Assembly: GCF_030817355.1 (NCBI RefSeq)
Contig: NZ_JAUSZH010000001.1
Coordinates: forward strand, 7,105,001 to 7,169,000
Length of the DNA: 64,000 nucleotides
Direction of reading: 5' to 3'
From: Streptomyces sp. V1I1
GTDB taxonomy: Bacteria; Actinomycetota; Actinomycetes; Streptomycetales; Streptomycetaceae
A program made the translations under genes and the position numbers. Each line of letters starts with the position of its first letter. The stretch's first letter is position 1. Under the pieces are notes generated by a model. That model was not told the DNA's origin. It searched no databases and saw only the letters and a program-made list of their open reading frames with translations. Of the stretch, positions 10,738-21,383 are shown in pieces.

Positions 10738-11334
10738 GTGAGAAGCAGCGGCGACGGTACGGCAGGGGGCGCCCCCGGACGGAGTCTGGGGGAGGGCGGG
10801 CCGTATCCGCTTCACGAGAGTGCGGCCGGCCCCTTGAGGGAGACGATCGGCTACCGGGGGCCCACCGCGTGTGCGGCGGCGGGCATCACCTATCGACAGC
10901 TCGACTACTGGGCGCGTACCGGACTGGTCGAGCCCAGTGTGCGGCCGGCGTACGGATCGGGCACCCAGCGGCTCTACAGCTTCCGCGATGTGGTCGTCCT
11001 CAAGATCGTCAAGCGTTTTCTCGACACCGGTGTGGCGTTGCAGAACATCCGGGCCGCGGTGCAGCATCTGCGGGCGCGCGGCTTCACGGACCTCGAGCGC
11101 ATGACGCTCATGAGCGACGGCGCCACGGTCTACGAGTGCTCGTCGCCCGACGAGGTGGTCGACCTGCTCCAGGGTGGCCAGGGGGTCTTCGGGATCGCCG
11201 TCGGCGTGGTGTGGCGGGATGTCGAGGCGGCGCTGTCTCAGCTGCACGGCGAGCGGATCGACACCGGCGAGACCCTCGTCGGGAACAACCCCGCGGACGA
11301 GCTGGCCAGGCGCAGGCGCGACCGGGCCGTCTGA
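10738..11334 (+). CDS. MerR-family transcriptional regulator (Rv1830-like)
   Basis: A 198-residue regulator with a glycine-rich N-terminal tail (about 1-35), a winged-helix MerR domain (GPTACAAAGITYRQLDYWAR at about 41-60, then PAYGSGTQRLYSFRDV) and a C-terminal region lacking metal-binding cysteines. It matches the second MerR gene of the conserved block. The start is GTG at 10738, preceded by GGACGGAGG. Codons about 11-20 are supplied by the 25-bp dispersed repeat at 10772-10796, so the N-terminal tail is partly repeat-derived. It ends before a perfect hairpin at 11373. Confidence 0.86.
   Translation: MRSSGDGTAGGAPGRSLGEGGPYPLHESAAGPLRETIGYRGPTACAAAGITYRQLDYWARTGLVEPSVRPAYGSGTQRLYSFRDVVVLKIVKRFLDTGVALQNIRAAVQHLRARGFTDLERMTLMSDGATVYECSSPDEVVDLLQGGQGVFGIAVGVVWRDVEAALSQLHGERIDTGETLVGNNPADELARRRRDRAV
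10772..10796. repeat. 25-bp inverted repeat, copy 2, inside a coding region
   Basis: Exact reverse complement of 9257-9281. Here it lies in frame within the N-terminal codons of the MerR gene, encoding a PGRSLGEG-type tail. Confidence 0.85.
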
Positions 11335-11372
11335 GCGTCGGCGCCGGTCGCCGTTGCCGTCGCCACTGCCGG

Positions 11373-11397
11373 ATGGCGCCCCGACTGGCGGCGCCAT
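11373..11397 (+). terminator. Hairpin terminator after the second merR gene
   Basis: ATGGCGCC and GGCGCCAT form a perfect 8-bp stem around a 9-base loop, 39 bases after the stop codon and 30 bases before dinB. Confidence 0.6.
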
Positions 11398-11426
11398 TGT
11401 CAGTGGCGTAGGGCAGCATCGAACAT

Positions 11427-13022
11427 GTGAGAACCGCGCCGACGATTCTGCATCTGGACATGGATGCCTTCTTCGCCGCCGCCGAACAGGCGGCGAAGCC
11501 GAGTCTGCGTGGAAAGCCGGTGGTCGTCGGCGGGCTCGGGCCGCGCGGGGTCGTTGCCACCGCTTCGTACGAGGCGAGGCGCTTCGGCGTGCACTCGGCG
11601 ATGCCGATGGCGCAGGCAAGGCGGCTGGCGCCGAACGCCGCGTATCTCGTGCCGCGCTTCTCGCTCTACCGCGCGGTCAGCGAACAGGTGATGGAGCTGC
11701 TCGGCAGGCTCTCGCCGCTGGTGGAGCCGCTGAGCCTGGACGAGGCCTTCGTCGACTTGGAGGCGGGGGGCTCGGCCGATGACTCGGCTTCCGCGCGCGT
11801 GGCCGGTGAGCGGCTGCGCGGAGACATTCTCGCCGTCACCGGGCTGACGGGGTCCGTCGGGCTCGCGGGGTCCAAGATGCTCGCCAAGATCGCCTCCGAG
11901 CAGGCGAAACCGGACGGCCTGCTGCTCATAGAGCCCGGTACGGAGCGTGAGCTGCTCGGGCCGATGTCGGTGCGGACGCTGCCGGGGGTGGGGCCGGCCA
12001 CCGGGGAGCATCTGCGGCGGGCCGGGATGACGACGGTCGCCGAGCTGGCGGAGGCGGGCGAGGACGAGCTCGTACGACTGCTGGGCAAGGCGCACGGGAC
12101 CTCGCTGTTCCTGATGGCCATGGGGTACGACGACCGGCCGGTGGTGGCCGAGCGGGACGCGAAGTCGGTGTCGGTGGAGGACACATTCGATGTGGATCTG
12201 CACGACCGGGTGCGGGTGCGGATCGAGGTGGAGCGGCTGGCCGACCGGTGTGTGCAGCGGCTTCGGGCGTCCGGGCACTCGGGGCGGACCATCGTGCTGA
12301 AGGTGCGGCGGTACGACTTCTCGACGCTGACCCGCTCGGAGACGCTGCGCGGGCCGACGGACGATCCGGCGGTGGTGCGGGAGGCCGCCGGGCGGCTGCT
12401 GGAGGCGGTGGACACCACGGGCGGGGTGCGCCTGCTGGGGGTGGGCGTGACGGGGCTCGCGGACTACACCCAGGAGGATCTCTTCGCCCAGGCCGCGGCT
12501 GATGAGCAGGCCGAGCGCGAAGCGCACGAGGAGGCGGCCGAGGGCGAGCGGGAGACGCACGAGGCCCTCGCCGCGGCGGGGGCCGGGGCAGAGCCCCGAG
12601 CCGCAGCCGGGGCAGGAGCCCGAGCCGGAGCACAGGCAGGCGCCGGAGCCGGGGTCGCGGCCGGGGCCCGGGCGGGTGCAGAAGTCGGGGCAGGCGGGGC
12701 AGAGCACGAGGCGCTCGCGGCGCGGCGCTGGGCCGCGGGGCACGACGTGCGGCATGCCGAGTACGGGGCGGGATGGGTGCAGGGCAGCGGGCTCGGTCGC
12801 GTCACCGTCCGGTTCGAGGAACCGGGGTCGCCGCCGGGGCGCGTACGCACCTTCCGGGTCGACGACCCCGATCTGGAGCCCTCCGATCCGCTGCCGCTCG
12901 TCGCGCTGCCCGCGGCGGTGGAGAGTGCGGGTCAGTCCTCCTGGCCGGCCACGCGACCGAAGGACCGGTCTCCAGAGGAGGGAGCGGGCGTCTCGGGGGC
13001 CTCGGAGAGGTCGAGGCCGTAG
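11427..13022 (+). CDS. dinB: DNA polymerase IV (Y family) with unusual C-terminal extension
   Basis: A 531-residue translesion polymerase. Catalytic carboxylates Asp11-Met-Asp13 and Asp105-Glu106 (SLDEAF) are intact, and a QEDLF clamp-binding motif sits at 349-353. A usual Pol IV would end soon after. Here an acidic helix and an Ala/Gly-rich low-complexity linker (about 360-430, AGAGA-type repeats) lead to a compact region at about 438-480 (GHDVRHAEYGAGWV...GRVTVRF). That region looks like the Tudor-like C-terminal module of UvrD/PcrA helicases. The start is GTG at 11427. The last 91 bases overlap the PRC-barrel gene on the other strand. Confidence 0.93.
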   Translation: MRTAPTILHLDMDAFFAAAEQAAKPSLRGKPVVVGGLGPRGVVATASYEARRFGVHSAMPMAQARRLAPNAAYLVPRFSLYRAVSEQVMELLGRLSPLVEPLSLDEAFVDLEAGGSADDSASARVAGERLRGDILAVTGLTGSVGLAGSKMLAKIASEQAKPDGLLLIEPGTERELLGPMSVRTLPGVGPATGEHLRRAGMTTVAELAEAGEDELVRLLGKAHGTSLFLMAMGYDDRPVVAERDAKSVSVEDTFDVDLHDRVRVRIEVERLADRCVQRLRASGHSGRTIVLKVRRYDFSTLTRSETLRGPTDDPAVVREAAGRLLEAVDTTGGVRLLGVGVTGLADYTQEDLFAQAAADEQAEREAHEEAAEGERETHEALAAAGAGAEPRAAAGAGARAGAQAGAGAGVAAGARAGAEVGAGGAEHEALAARRWAAGHDVRHAEYGAGWVQGSGLGRVTVRFEEPGSPPGRVRTFRVDDPDLEPSDPLPLVALPAAVESAGQSSWPATRPKDRSPEEGAGVSGASERSRP

Positions 13023-13315
13023 TGGTGGTACAGCTGGAGCTCCTGCTCCGGGGAGAGATGGCGGCCGACTCCGAAGTCCGGGGCATCCTTGATCAGCGAG
13101 CGCTCGTACGGGACATGCAGAGTGTCGTCGACCAGCTTGCTCGGCTCCAGCGGGACGAACGCGTCCCGGCTGAACAGGCCGGTCCGCACGGCCGCCCACT
13201 CGGGCACTCCCGTGGCATCGTCCAGGTACACCTCGTCCACAGTCCCGATCTTGTGGCCGTTGCGGTCGAACGCCTTGCGGCCGATCAGGCTGCGCGGATC
13301 GATATCGGTCTGCAC
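12932..13315 (-). CDS. PRC-barrel domain protein
   Basis: A 127-residue soluble protein with an N-terminal PRC barrel (DPRSLIGRKAFDRNGHKIG...VDEVYLDDATG at about 5-38). It is followed by a short segment (LSPEQELQLYHHYGLD) common to actinobacterial PRC proteins. The GTG at 13315 is chosen over the longer frame because GGAGGG lies just upstream and homologs start VQTDIDP. PRC proteins are usually adaptor or stress proteins without enzymatic activity. The 3' end lies inside the end of dinB, so the two genes are convergent and overlap by 91 bases. Confidence 0.87.
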   Translation of the reverse strand: MQTDIDPRSLIGRKAFDRNGHKIGTVDEVYLDDATGVPEWAAVRTGLFSRDAFVPLEPSKLVDDTLHVPYERSLIKDAPDFGVGRHLSPEQELQLYHHYGLDLSEAPETPAPSSGDRSFGRVAGQED

Positions 13316-13434
13316 GGTCCCTCCAATAGGTCGCAACTGCTGTTTAAATACTACAAAAGTGCACATCGGGGGTGTCGGCCACTTGAGCGATCGACGAGGG
13401 GGCGCGCTGGTAGGCTGGCAAGCGGCTGCTGACC

Positions 13435-13640
13435 CCGTGCGGGAGAGTCCACCGGTGAAAGTACCGGCGGCGCCGAAGGAGCAAATCCTCCCCGGAATCT
13501 CTCAGGCCCCTGTACCGCACGGACGAGGTCACTCTGGAAAGCAGGGCGGGCGTCGGACGGCATCCGCTCTCACCGACGGTGAAAGCCGGAGCGTGGCATG
13601 CGCGCGCCCCGGTGAAACTCTCAGGTTGAGATGACAGAGG
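13435..13640 (+). ncRNA. Tandem glycine riboswitch
   Basis: Two glycine aptamers in series lie in the 5' leader of gcvP. The first is closed by CCGTGCGG (13435-13442) pairing with CCGCACGG (13515-13522) and contains the conserved GCCGAAGGAGCAAATCCTCC and AATCTCTCAGGC elements. The second is closed by CTCTG (13532-13536) and CAGAG (13635-13639) and contains GGTGAAAGCCGGAG and GAAACTCTCAGG. A TAGGCT -10-like box at 13411 would start the leader a few bases before the first aptamer. Glycine binding should turn on gcvP so excess glycine is degraded. Confidence 0.93.
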
Positions 13641-13708
13641 GGGAGGCCGTCCGGGCATCCGCGCCGTGGTGCCCCTCGCCGGTCGTGTCAGACCAGGAGG
13701 CCTCCTAA

Positions 13709-16594
<2,886 letters not shown>

Positions 16595-16618
16595 CGGGCG
16601 CGGCGGCGCTCATGCGTC

Positions 16619-16654
16619 GGGGCCGGTGCGGAGATCAGTCTCCGGGCCGGCCCC
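16619..16654 (+). terminator. Intrinsic terminator after gcvP
   Basis: GGGGCCGG pairs with CCGGCCCC, and an inner GGAGA/TCTCC stem closes a 4-base loop, followed by TTGT. It lies between convergent genes and may serve both. Confidence 0.75.
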
Positions 16655-16671
16655 TTGTCGTACGGACGGCG

Positions 16672-16878
16672 CTAGGCGGCCGTCATCACCTGCCCGCTCG
16701 CCCGCGGCCGGTGCGGCGCGATGATCTGGCCGTCCGGCAGCAGTTCACCGGTGTCCTCGAAGAGCAGTACGCCGTTGCACAGCAGGCTCCAGCCCTGCTC
16801 CGGGTGGTGCGCCATGAGACGGGCGGCTTCCCGGTCGGCTGAGTCGGATGTCGGGCAGGCTGGCTGGTGCTGGCACAT
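16672..16878 (-). CDS. Small conserved actinomycete protein (MCQHQ type, DUF5999-like)
   Basis: A 68-residue protein starting MCQHQPACPTSDSADREAAR and containing GWSLLCNGVLLFEDTGELLP. It is a Streptomyces-typical family that I recall as DUF5999. Function is unknown; Cys2, His4 and Cys8 could bind metal, but this is only inference. The start at 16878 follows the usual N-terminus of the family; an ATG at 16941 with a G-rich upstream stretch would add 21 residues. It is transcribed towards gcvP, separated by the terminator. Confidence 0.8.
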   Translation of the reverse strand: MCQHQPACPTSDSADREAARLMAHHPEQGWSLLCNGVLLFEDTGELLPDGQIIAPHRPRASGQVMTAA

Positions 16879-17219
16879 GGGTGGGTTCTCTCGCTGCGTT
16901 GTAGTGACTGTGACTGTCCTGCGGCTCGATGAGGTGTTCATGGCCGCCCCCCGTATCTGTAGGTCCGATCCCAGTGTTGCCCTACGGGCGTCAATCCGCA
17001 GGGATTTCGCGGCAGCTCTTCTTACTGGTTAATGACGTGTCACTCGGGCGGACGGTTCAGCTCAACTCCATTGTCCTTTCGGGTGGTTCGGGGTGGCCGG
17101 TATGGGCTAGTCCGGATGGGGTAGGAGTGCGCCCCGCGACCGGGTGGTCACGGGGCGCAAAGGGGGGCGCGAGCTGGGCTCGAGCAGCGCGCGTGCGGGG
17201 CTCGAGCGGTGGCGGACGG
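16879..17219. other. Intergenic region, 341 bases
   Basis: No convincing gene on either strand. It must hold the promoter of the small protein transcribed to the left and the 3' end of the gene arriving from the right. The only local features are a slightly AT-rich patch around 17015-17045 and G-rich stretches near 17140-17170. No hairpin with a T run was seen. Confidence 0.6.
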
Positions 17220-17807
17220 TCAGGCTGGGGAGCCGAGCAGCGGAGCCGGTGTGAGCCGCAGGGTCATCACCGGCAGCAGATCGGCGACCCGGTGCGCCCG
17301 GTGTGCCGCTATGCCGGGAGGCGCTGGGCGCAGCGGCACCAGGACGTCCGTCGGAAGGGGTGTGCCGACCGAGGCGTCGGCGTCCGTGTCGCCGTGCAGC
17401 CAGAGAGTGAGCATGTAGAGCTCGGGGATGGAGAGCAGGCGTGGCTGGAAGTGAGTCTTCATTGACTCGGCCTGGCGCAGCGCCCGTTCGGTGGAGCTTA
17501 GGTAGGGCCCTTCGAAGAAGTGGGAGAAGGTCCAGCCGTCGGGGGTGAGCATCGTCTCCGCCGCGGCCACGGCTCGTTCGCCGCTACGGATCAGAAAACG
17601 CCAGCCCGCGAGGCGGGTGTAGGGGGCACTGTCGCTCGGCACGATCTGATCCAGTACGTGGACGGGCAGCGGCAGTTCGGGGCTCAGAGGTCCCTGGACG
17701 GACCTGAGAGCGGGTGTGCGGGCCTCGCGGACGGCTGTCGGGGAACCGAGTGCCGCGAGGACGCTGCGCAGGGCAGGCGCGGGGGCCGGGGGGACATGCA
17801 GCGGCAT
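17220..17807 (-). CDS. Conserved hypothetical protein
   Basis: A 195-residue soluble-looking protein not recognised as an enzyme. The N-terminal 50 residues are Ala/Pro-rich; the middle carries LAGWRFLIRSGERAVAAAE and DGWTFSHFFEGPYL, a compact conserved-looking core that I recall from Streptomyces hypothetical proteins. No signal peptide or membrane segment. The ATG at 17807 (MPLHVPPAP) is preferred because GAGGCGACCC precedes it; a longer frame to 17864 is possible. It stands alone, with unassigned sequence on both sides. Confidence 0.7.
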   Translation of the reverse strand: MPLHVPPAPAPALRSVLAALGSPTAVREARTPALRSVQGPLSPELPLPVHVLDQIVPSDSAPYTRLAGWRFLIRSGERAVAAAETMLTPDGWTFSHFFEGPYLSSTERALRQAESMKTHFQPRLLSIPELYMLTLWLHGDTDADASVGTPLPTDVLVPLRPAPPGIAAHRAHRVADLLPVMTLRLTPAPLLGSPA

Positions 17808-18307
17808 GATGGGTCGCCTCTCACTTCGGAGACACGTTGGTGCAAGGGTTGGTGCAAGGGGCAAGGGCAGGTGCGGACGGCGCTGTCAGCGTGCGGGGCC
17901 AGAGGGGCCGGAAAGGCCACCGGGCGCCAACTCTCTGCCTTGTTCACGGAGTTTATACGAAACGTGTTCTCACAGTGTTTCTGCTAGCGCTCGTGCGTAT
18001 TTCCGGCAAGGCGGTATCAGGTCTTTCTGTTGCGGTTTTTCTGCCGATTTTTCGTGAGGGTAGGTCCGCAGCCTGGGATTTTATCGGCCGAGCGGTAGGC
18101 CGAAACCAGTCGGTGTTTTTCACCAGGCATCAGGCGGTGGTAACTGCGTAGTGCATCATGCCGAGGGAATGTGCCGCTCGATCACTCAGTAGACACTACC
18201 GGCTGCGGACCGTTCGCGGGGCGTTAGAGATCAGTGAGTCTGGGCATTATCGTCCGTGACGCGAGCGGCTGATGCTCCGTGGTGCCCACTCGAGGAGGGA
18301 CGCTTCG
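17808..18307. other. Long intergenic region with low-GC core
   Basis: About 500 bases without a supportable gene. The segment about 17940-18140 is visibly AT-richer than its surroundings (for example TTTATACG, GGTTTTTCTGCCGATTTTTCG). ORFs crossing it on the + strand lack good codon use and a ribosome site. It presumably carries promoters for both divergent neighbours, and possibly a regulatory RNA. Confidence 0.55.
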
Positions 18308-19819
18308 ATGGGGGAGAAGGTCGTGGCAGGCGGGATCGACCTGTCCGATCGGCAAAGGTACCGGCGAAAGTTGCAGCAGTGCCTCGCGGGACTGGGGAGG
18401 CTGCTGGCGGAGAAGAGGTTCGACCGGCCCAGGAATCTCATGGGCCTCGAGATCGAGCTGAATCTCGCGGGTGCCGACGGGCTGCCACGGATGATGAATG
18501 CGGAAGTTCTCGAGCGCATCGCAAGCCGTGATTTCCAGACCGAGCTCGGAATGTTCAACCTGGAAGTAAATATCCTTCCGCACCGGTTGAGCGGGAGAGT
18601 TCTGGACCAGCTGGCCGAGGAGTTGCGCACCGGTCTCGGATATGCGCACCGGAAAGCGGCCGAGGTCGGCTCGGGGATCGTGATGATCGGAATTCTGCCG
18701 ACACTCGCCCAGCATGATCTGGTTTCCGCGAACCTCTCCGACGTCGACAGATACATGCTGCTCAACGACCAGATCGTCGCGGCGCGCGGCGAGGACTTCA
18801 TGCTCGACATCGAGGGCGTGGAGCGGCTGACCTGCACCTCGGCGTCGATAGCTCCCGAGGCCGCCTGCACCTCGGTGCAGCTGCACCTCCAGGTGACGCC
18901 GGCGCGCTTCGCCGATGTGTGGAACGCCGCGCAGGCGGTGGCCGCCGTGCAGGTGGCCGTGGGCGCCAACTCGCCCTTCCTGTTCGGCAGGGAGCTGTGG
19001 CGCGAGTCGCGGCCGCCGCTGTTCCAGCAGGCCACCGACACCAGACCGCCCGAGCTCCAGGCCCAGGGGGTCAGGCCGCGTACCTGGTTCGGCGAGCGGT
19101 GGGTGACCTCGGCGTACGACCTCTTCGAGGAGAATCTGCGCTACTTCCCCGCCCTGCTGCCGATCTGCGACGACGAGGACCCGCTGAGGGTGCTCGACGA
19201 CGGCGGCGTCCCGCGGCTGCAGGAACTCGTCCTGCACAACGGCACGGTCTACCGCTGGAACCGCCCGGTGTACGGAGTCGTCGACGGCGTGCCCCACCTG
19301 CGGGTGGAGAACCGCGTACTGCCCGCCGGGCCCACCGTCACCGACGTGATCGCCAACACCGCCTTCTACTACGGGCTGGTGCGCGCGCTCGCCGAAGAGG
19401 CCAGGCCCGTGTGGAGCAGGCTGCCCTTCGCCGCCGCGGCCGACAACTTCGACACCGCGTGCCGACACGGCATCGACGCAGAGCTCCAGTGGCCGCGCCC
19501 CGGCCGGGTGGGCGGCATCACGCGGGTGCCGGCCGTCAAACTCGTACGCGACGAACTGCTGCCGCTGGCCGCAGCGGGACTCGACGCGTGGAACGTCGAG
19601 CCCGCCGACCGGGACTTCTATCTCGGCGTGATCGAGGAACGGTGCAAGAGGCGGGTGAACGGGGCGTCGTGGCAGGCCGACACGTACCACCGCGCGCTGG
19701 AGGCCGGTCTCGAACGGGACGCAGCCCTCGCCGCCACCACCCGCCGTTACTGCGAGCTGATGCACCAGGGCGAGCCGGTACACACCTGGCCGGTCGGTTT
19801 CCCCGGCGCGCACTCCTGA
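18308..19819 (+). CDS. Glutamate-cysteine ligase-like protein (GCS2 fold)
   Basis: A 503-residue protein of the GCS2 (gamma-glutamyl/ATP-grasp-like ligase) group. The metal-binding strand NLMGLEIELN (about residues 38-47) and the ELGMFNLEVNILPH segment (about 77-90) are typical and should bind Mg-ATP and glutamate. Actinomycetes use mycothiol and ergothioneine rather than glutathione, so its true substrate may not be cysteine. The ATG at 18308 has AGGAGGGA 8 bases upstream. No partner gene is adjacent; the next gene converges from the right only 8 bases away. Confidence 0.82.
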   Translation: MGEKVVAGGIDLSDRQRYRRKLQQCLAGLGRLLAEKRFDRPRNLMGLEIELNLAGADGLPRMMNAEVLERIASRDFQTELGMFNLEVNILPHRLSGRVLDQLAEELRTGLGYAHRKAAEVGSGIVMIGILPTLAQHDLVSANLSDVDRYMLLNDQIVAARGEDFMLDIEGVERLTCTSASIAPEAACTSVQLHLQVTPARFADVWNAAQAVAAVQVAVGANSPFLFGRELWRESRPPLFQQATDTRPPELQAQGVRPRTWFGERWVTSAYDLFEENLRYFPALLPICDDEDPLRVLDDGGVPRLQELVLHNGTVYRWNRPVYGVVDGVPHLRVENRVLPAGPTVTDVIANTAFYYGLVRALAEEARPVWSRLPFAAAADNFDTACRHGIDAELQWPRPGRVGGITRVPAVKLVRDELLPLAAAGLDAWNVEPADRDFYLGVIEERCKRRVNGASWQADTYHRALEAGLERDAALAATTRRYCELMHQGEPVHTWPVGFPGAHS

Positions 19820-19827
19820 GCAGGCCT

Positions 19828-20346
19828 TCACTGAGCGGCGGTCTGGCCCGCCTGGCCGACCGCCATGATCGCTTTGAGGATCACGGCCTGGATCTCGGCG
19901 GGGTCGCTGACCTGGTAGCCCGCGCCGCCCGTCGCCTTGGCGATCTGGTCGACCTCCTGAAGGTCGGCGTCCGGCCCGACCGCGATGGCGATCAGCGGCA
20001 CCGGGCGCTCAGGGTCGGCGAGCTCCTGCGCGACCTCGTAGTTCTCGCGGGCGGCGACGCGTATGTCCATGCACTGGCCGTCCGAGGTGATCTTCTCCGC
20101 GCGGGCGCGGTCGGCGACCTCGCGCACGGCCGGGGCGATGTCGGGGGAGGCGACGATGTCCAGGGGTATGGCGGAGTCCTCGCACGACTCCGCGAAGGAC
20201 AGCAGGCCGCTCTGCGCCGCGATCCCAGTCCCCGCCACCACGGCGATGACAAGCATCGCGGCGACGGCGATCGTGCGACGGCGCCCCCGCGGACGGGACC
20301 TGCCTTCATCCGTCGCCTCGTCGTCGGGCAAGCTGTGACGTCCCAT
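19828..20346 (-). pseudogene. In-frame deletion remnant of a substrate-binding/VWA-domain protein
   Basis: A 172-residue open frame joining two distant parts of a family I recall as about 550-600 residues. Residues 1-105 are the start of the full protein: a MGRHSLPDDE-type N-terminus, Arg-rich linker, one membrane segment (26-44) and the opening of a periplasmic-binding domain (DIVASPDIAPAVREVADRA...ARENYEVA). Residues about 113-172 (RPVPLIAIAVGPDADLQEVD...DPAEIQAVILKAI) look like the C-terminal strands of a von Willebrand A domain. The middle of both domains is missing, yet the frame is intact. AAGGAGGGG precedes the ATG at 20346, so it may still be expressed. Confidence 0.65.
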
Positions 20347-20507
20347 GCGGTGGTGCCCCTCCTTGAACGATGAGCAAGGAAAAGGGGACCGCGTCATCGC
20401 GATGACGCTCGTCCCCCGGCCTGTCGCGCGCGATCTTCGTACCTGTATTCGAGACCCTAGCGGGGCGAGGATGGGGACGAGGCGGGATTACTCAACTGGA
20501 GGCAGGT

Positions 20508-21308
20508 GTGCAGGCGGAGGCGGGACGCGTGGCTGATTCTCTTCCTCAAGAGGGCATGTCGCGAAGGATCTTGCGATCCGAGACTCTGCTCGTACTCGCG
20601 GTCTCGCTGGGCGCGAGCGGAGTATCGGCGCTGATCAGCTTTGTCGGATCGCTGACAAAGCCGGGTGGCCTCAAGGAGCAGGCGGCGACGCTGAACGCGT
20701 CGTACGCCCCTGGGCGGCCGTGGCTCGATCTCGCCTGGCAGCTCTTCGATATCGCGACGGGCCTGGTGCCTGTCCTGCTCGTCGCGCATCTGCTGCTGCG
20801 GGAGGGTGTAGGGCTGCGGTCGATCGGTTTCGACCGGAGCAGACCATGGGCCGACCTCGGGCGCGGCGCGCTCGTCGCGGCGGGCATCGGCGGTGCCGGG
20901 CTCGCGTTCTATCTGGTGGCACGGGCCTCCGGGTTCAACCTCACCGTGGTGCCCGAGGCGCTGCCCGAGGTGTGGTGGAAGTTCCCCGTACTGATCCTTT
21001 CAGCGATCCAGAACTCCGTACTGGAGGAAGTGATCGTCGTCGGGTATCTGCTGCGCAGACTGGGGCAGTTGGGCTGGACGCCGATGGCGGCGCTGGTGGC
21101 GAGCTCGGTGCTGCGCGGTTCGTACCACCTCTACCAGGGCATCGGCGGCTTCGTCGGCAACATGGTGATGGGCGCGGTCTTCGTGCTGCTCTACCGGCGG
21201 TGGGGGCGGGTCGGGCCGCTGGTGGCCGCGCACGCGCTGCTCGACATCACGGCCTTCGTCGGGTACGCGCTGCTGGCCGGGAAGGTGGGATGGCTGCCCA
21301 CGCCGTGA
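20508..21308 (+). CDS. CPBP family intramembrane metalloprotease
   Basis: A 266-residue polytopic membrane protein with about seven hydrophobic segments. The three CAAX-protease/bacteriocin-processing (CPBP) motifs are present: a double Glu (LEEVIVVGYLLRR, about 173-185), an Arg/His segment (LRGSYHLYQG, about 205-214) and a late His/Asp segment (HALLDITAF, about 244-252). Usual members have Arg four residues after the Glu pair (EExxxR); here Val is found before Gly, a common actinobacterial variant. It is expected to cleave peptides within the membrane; the substrate is unknown. GTG at 20508 follows GGAGGCAG. A strong terminator follows. Confidence 0.85.
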   Translation: MQAEAGRVADSLPQEGMSRRILRSETLLVLAVSLGASGVSALISFVGSLTKPGGLKEQAATLNASYAPGRPWLDLAWQLFDIATGLVPVLLVAHLLLREGVGLRSIGFDRSRPWADLGRGALVAAGIGGAGLAFYLVARASGFNLTVVPEALPEVWWKFPVLILSAIQNSVLEEVIVVGYLLRRLGQLGWTPMAALVASSVLRGSYHLYQGIGGFVGNMVMGAVFVLLYRRWGRVGPLVAAHALLDITAFVGYALLAGKVGWLPTP

Positions 21309-21321
21309 CCGGGGTGGGAGG

Positions 21322-21353
21322 AAGGGGCGTACGGCGGCTGCCGTACGCCCCTT
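21322..21353. terminator. Bidirectional terminator between convergent genes
   Basis: GGGGCGTACGGC and GCCGTACGCCCC form a perfect 12-bp stem with a GGCT loop, flanked by AA and TT. It separates the CPBP protease and PhzF genes. Confidence 0.85.
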
Positions 21354-21383
21354 GCCATGTGCGGTAGGCCGGTCGGGGCGCGG

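Noticed and set aside
11419..11434. Possible LexA box at the dinB start (TCGAACATGTGAGAAC)
   Set aside because: Only the left half matches the TCGAAC-N4-GTTCGA pattern; the right half does not.
17837..18151. A 104-residue frame through the low-GC interval
   Set aside because: No ribosome site, poor codon bias and no recognisable domain.
18224..19831. A 535-residue open frame on the minus strand
   Set aside because: Antisense to the GCS2-fold ligase; composition is Arg/Gly/His-rich shadow-like and no domain was recognised.
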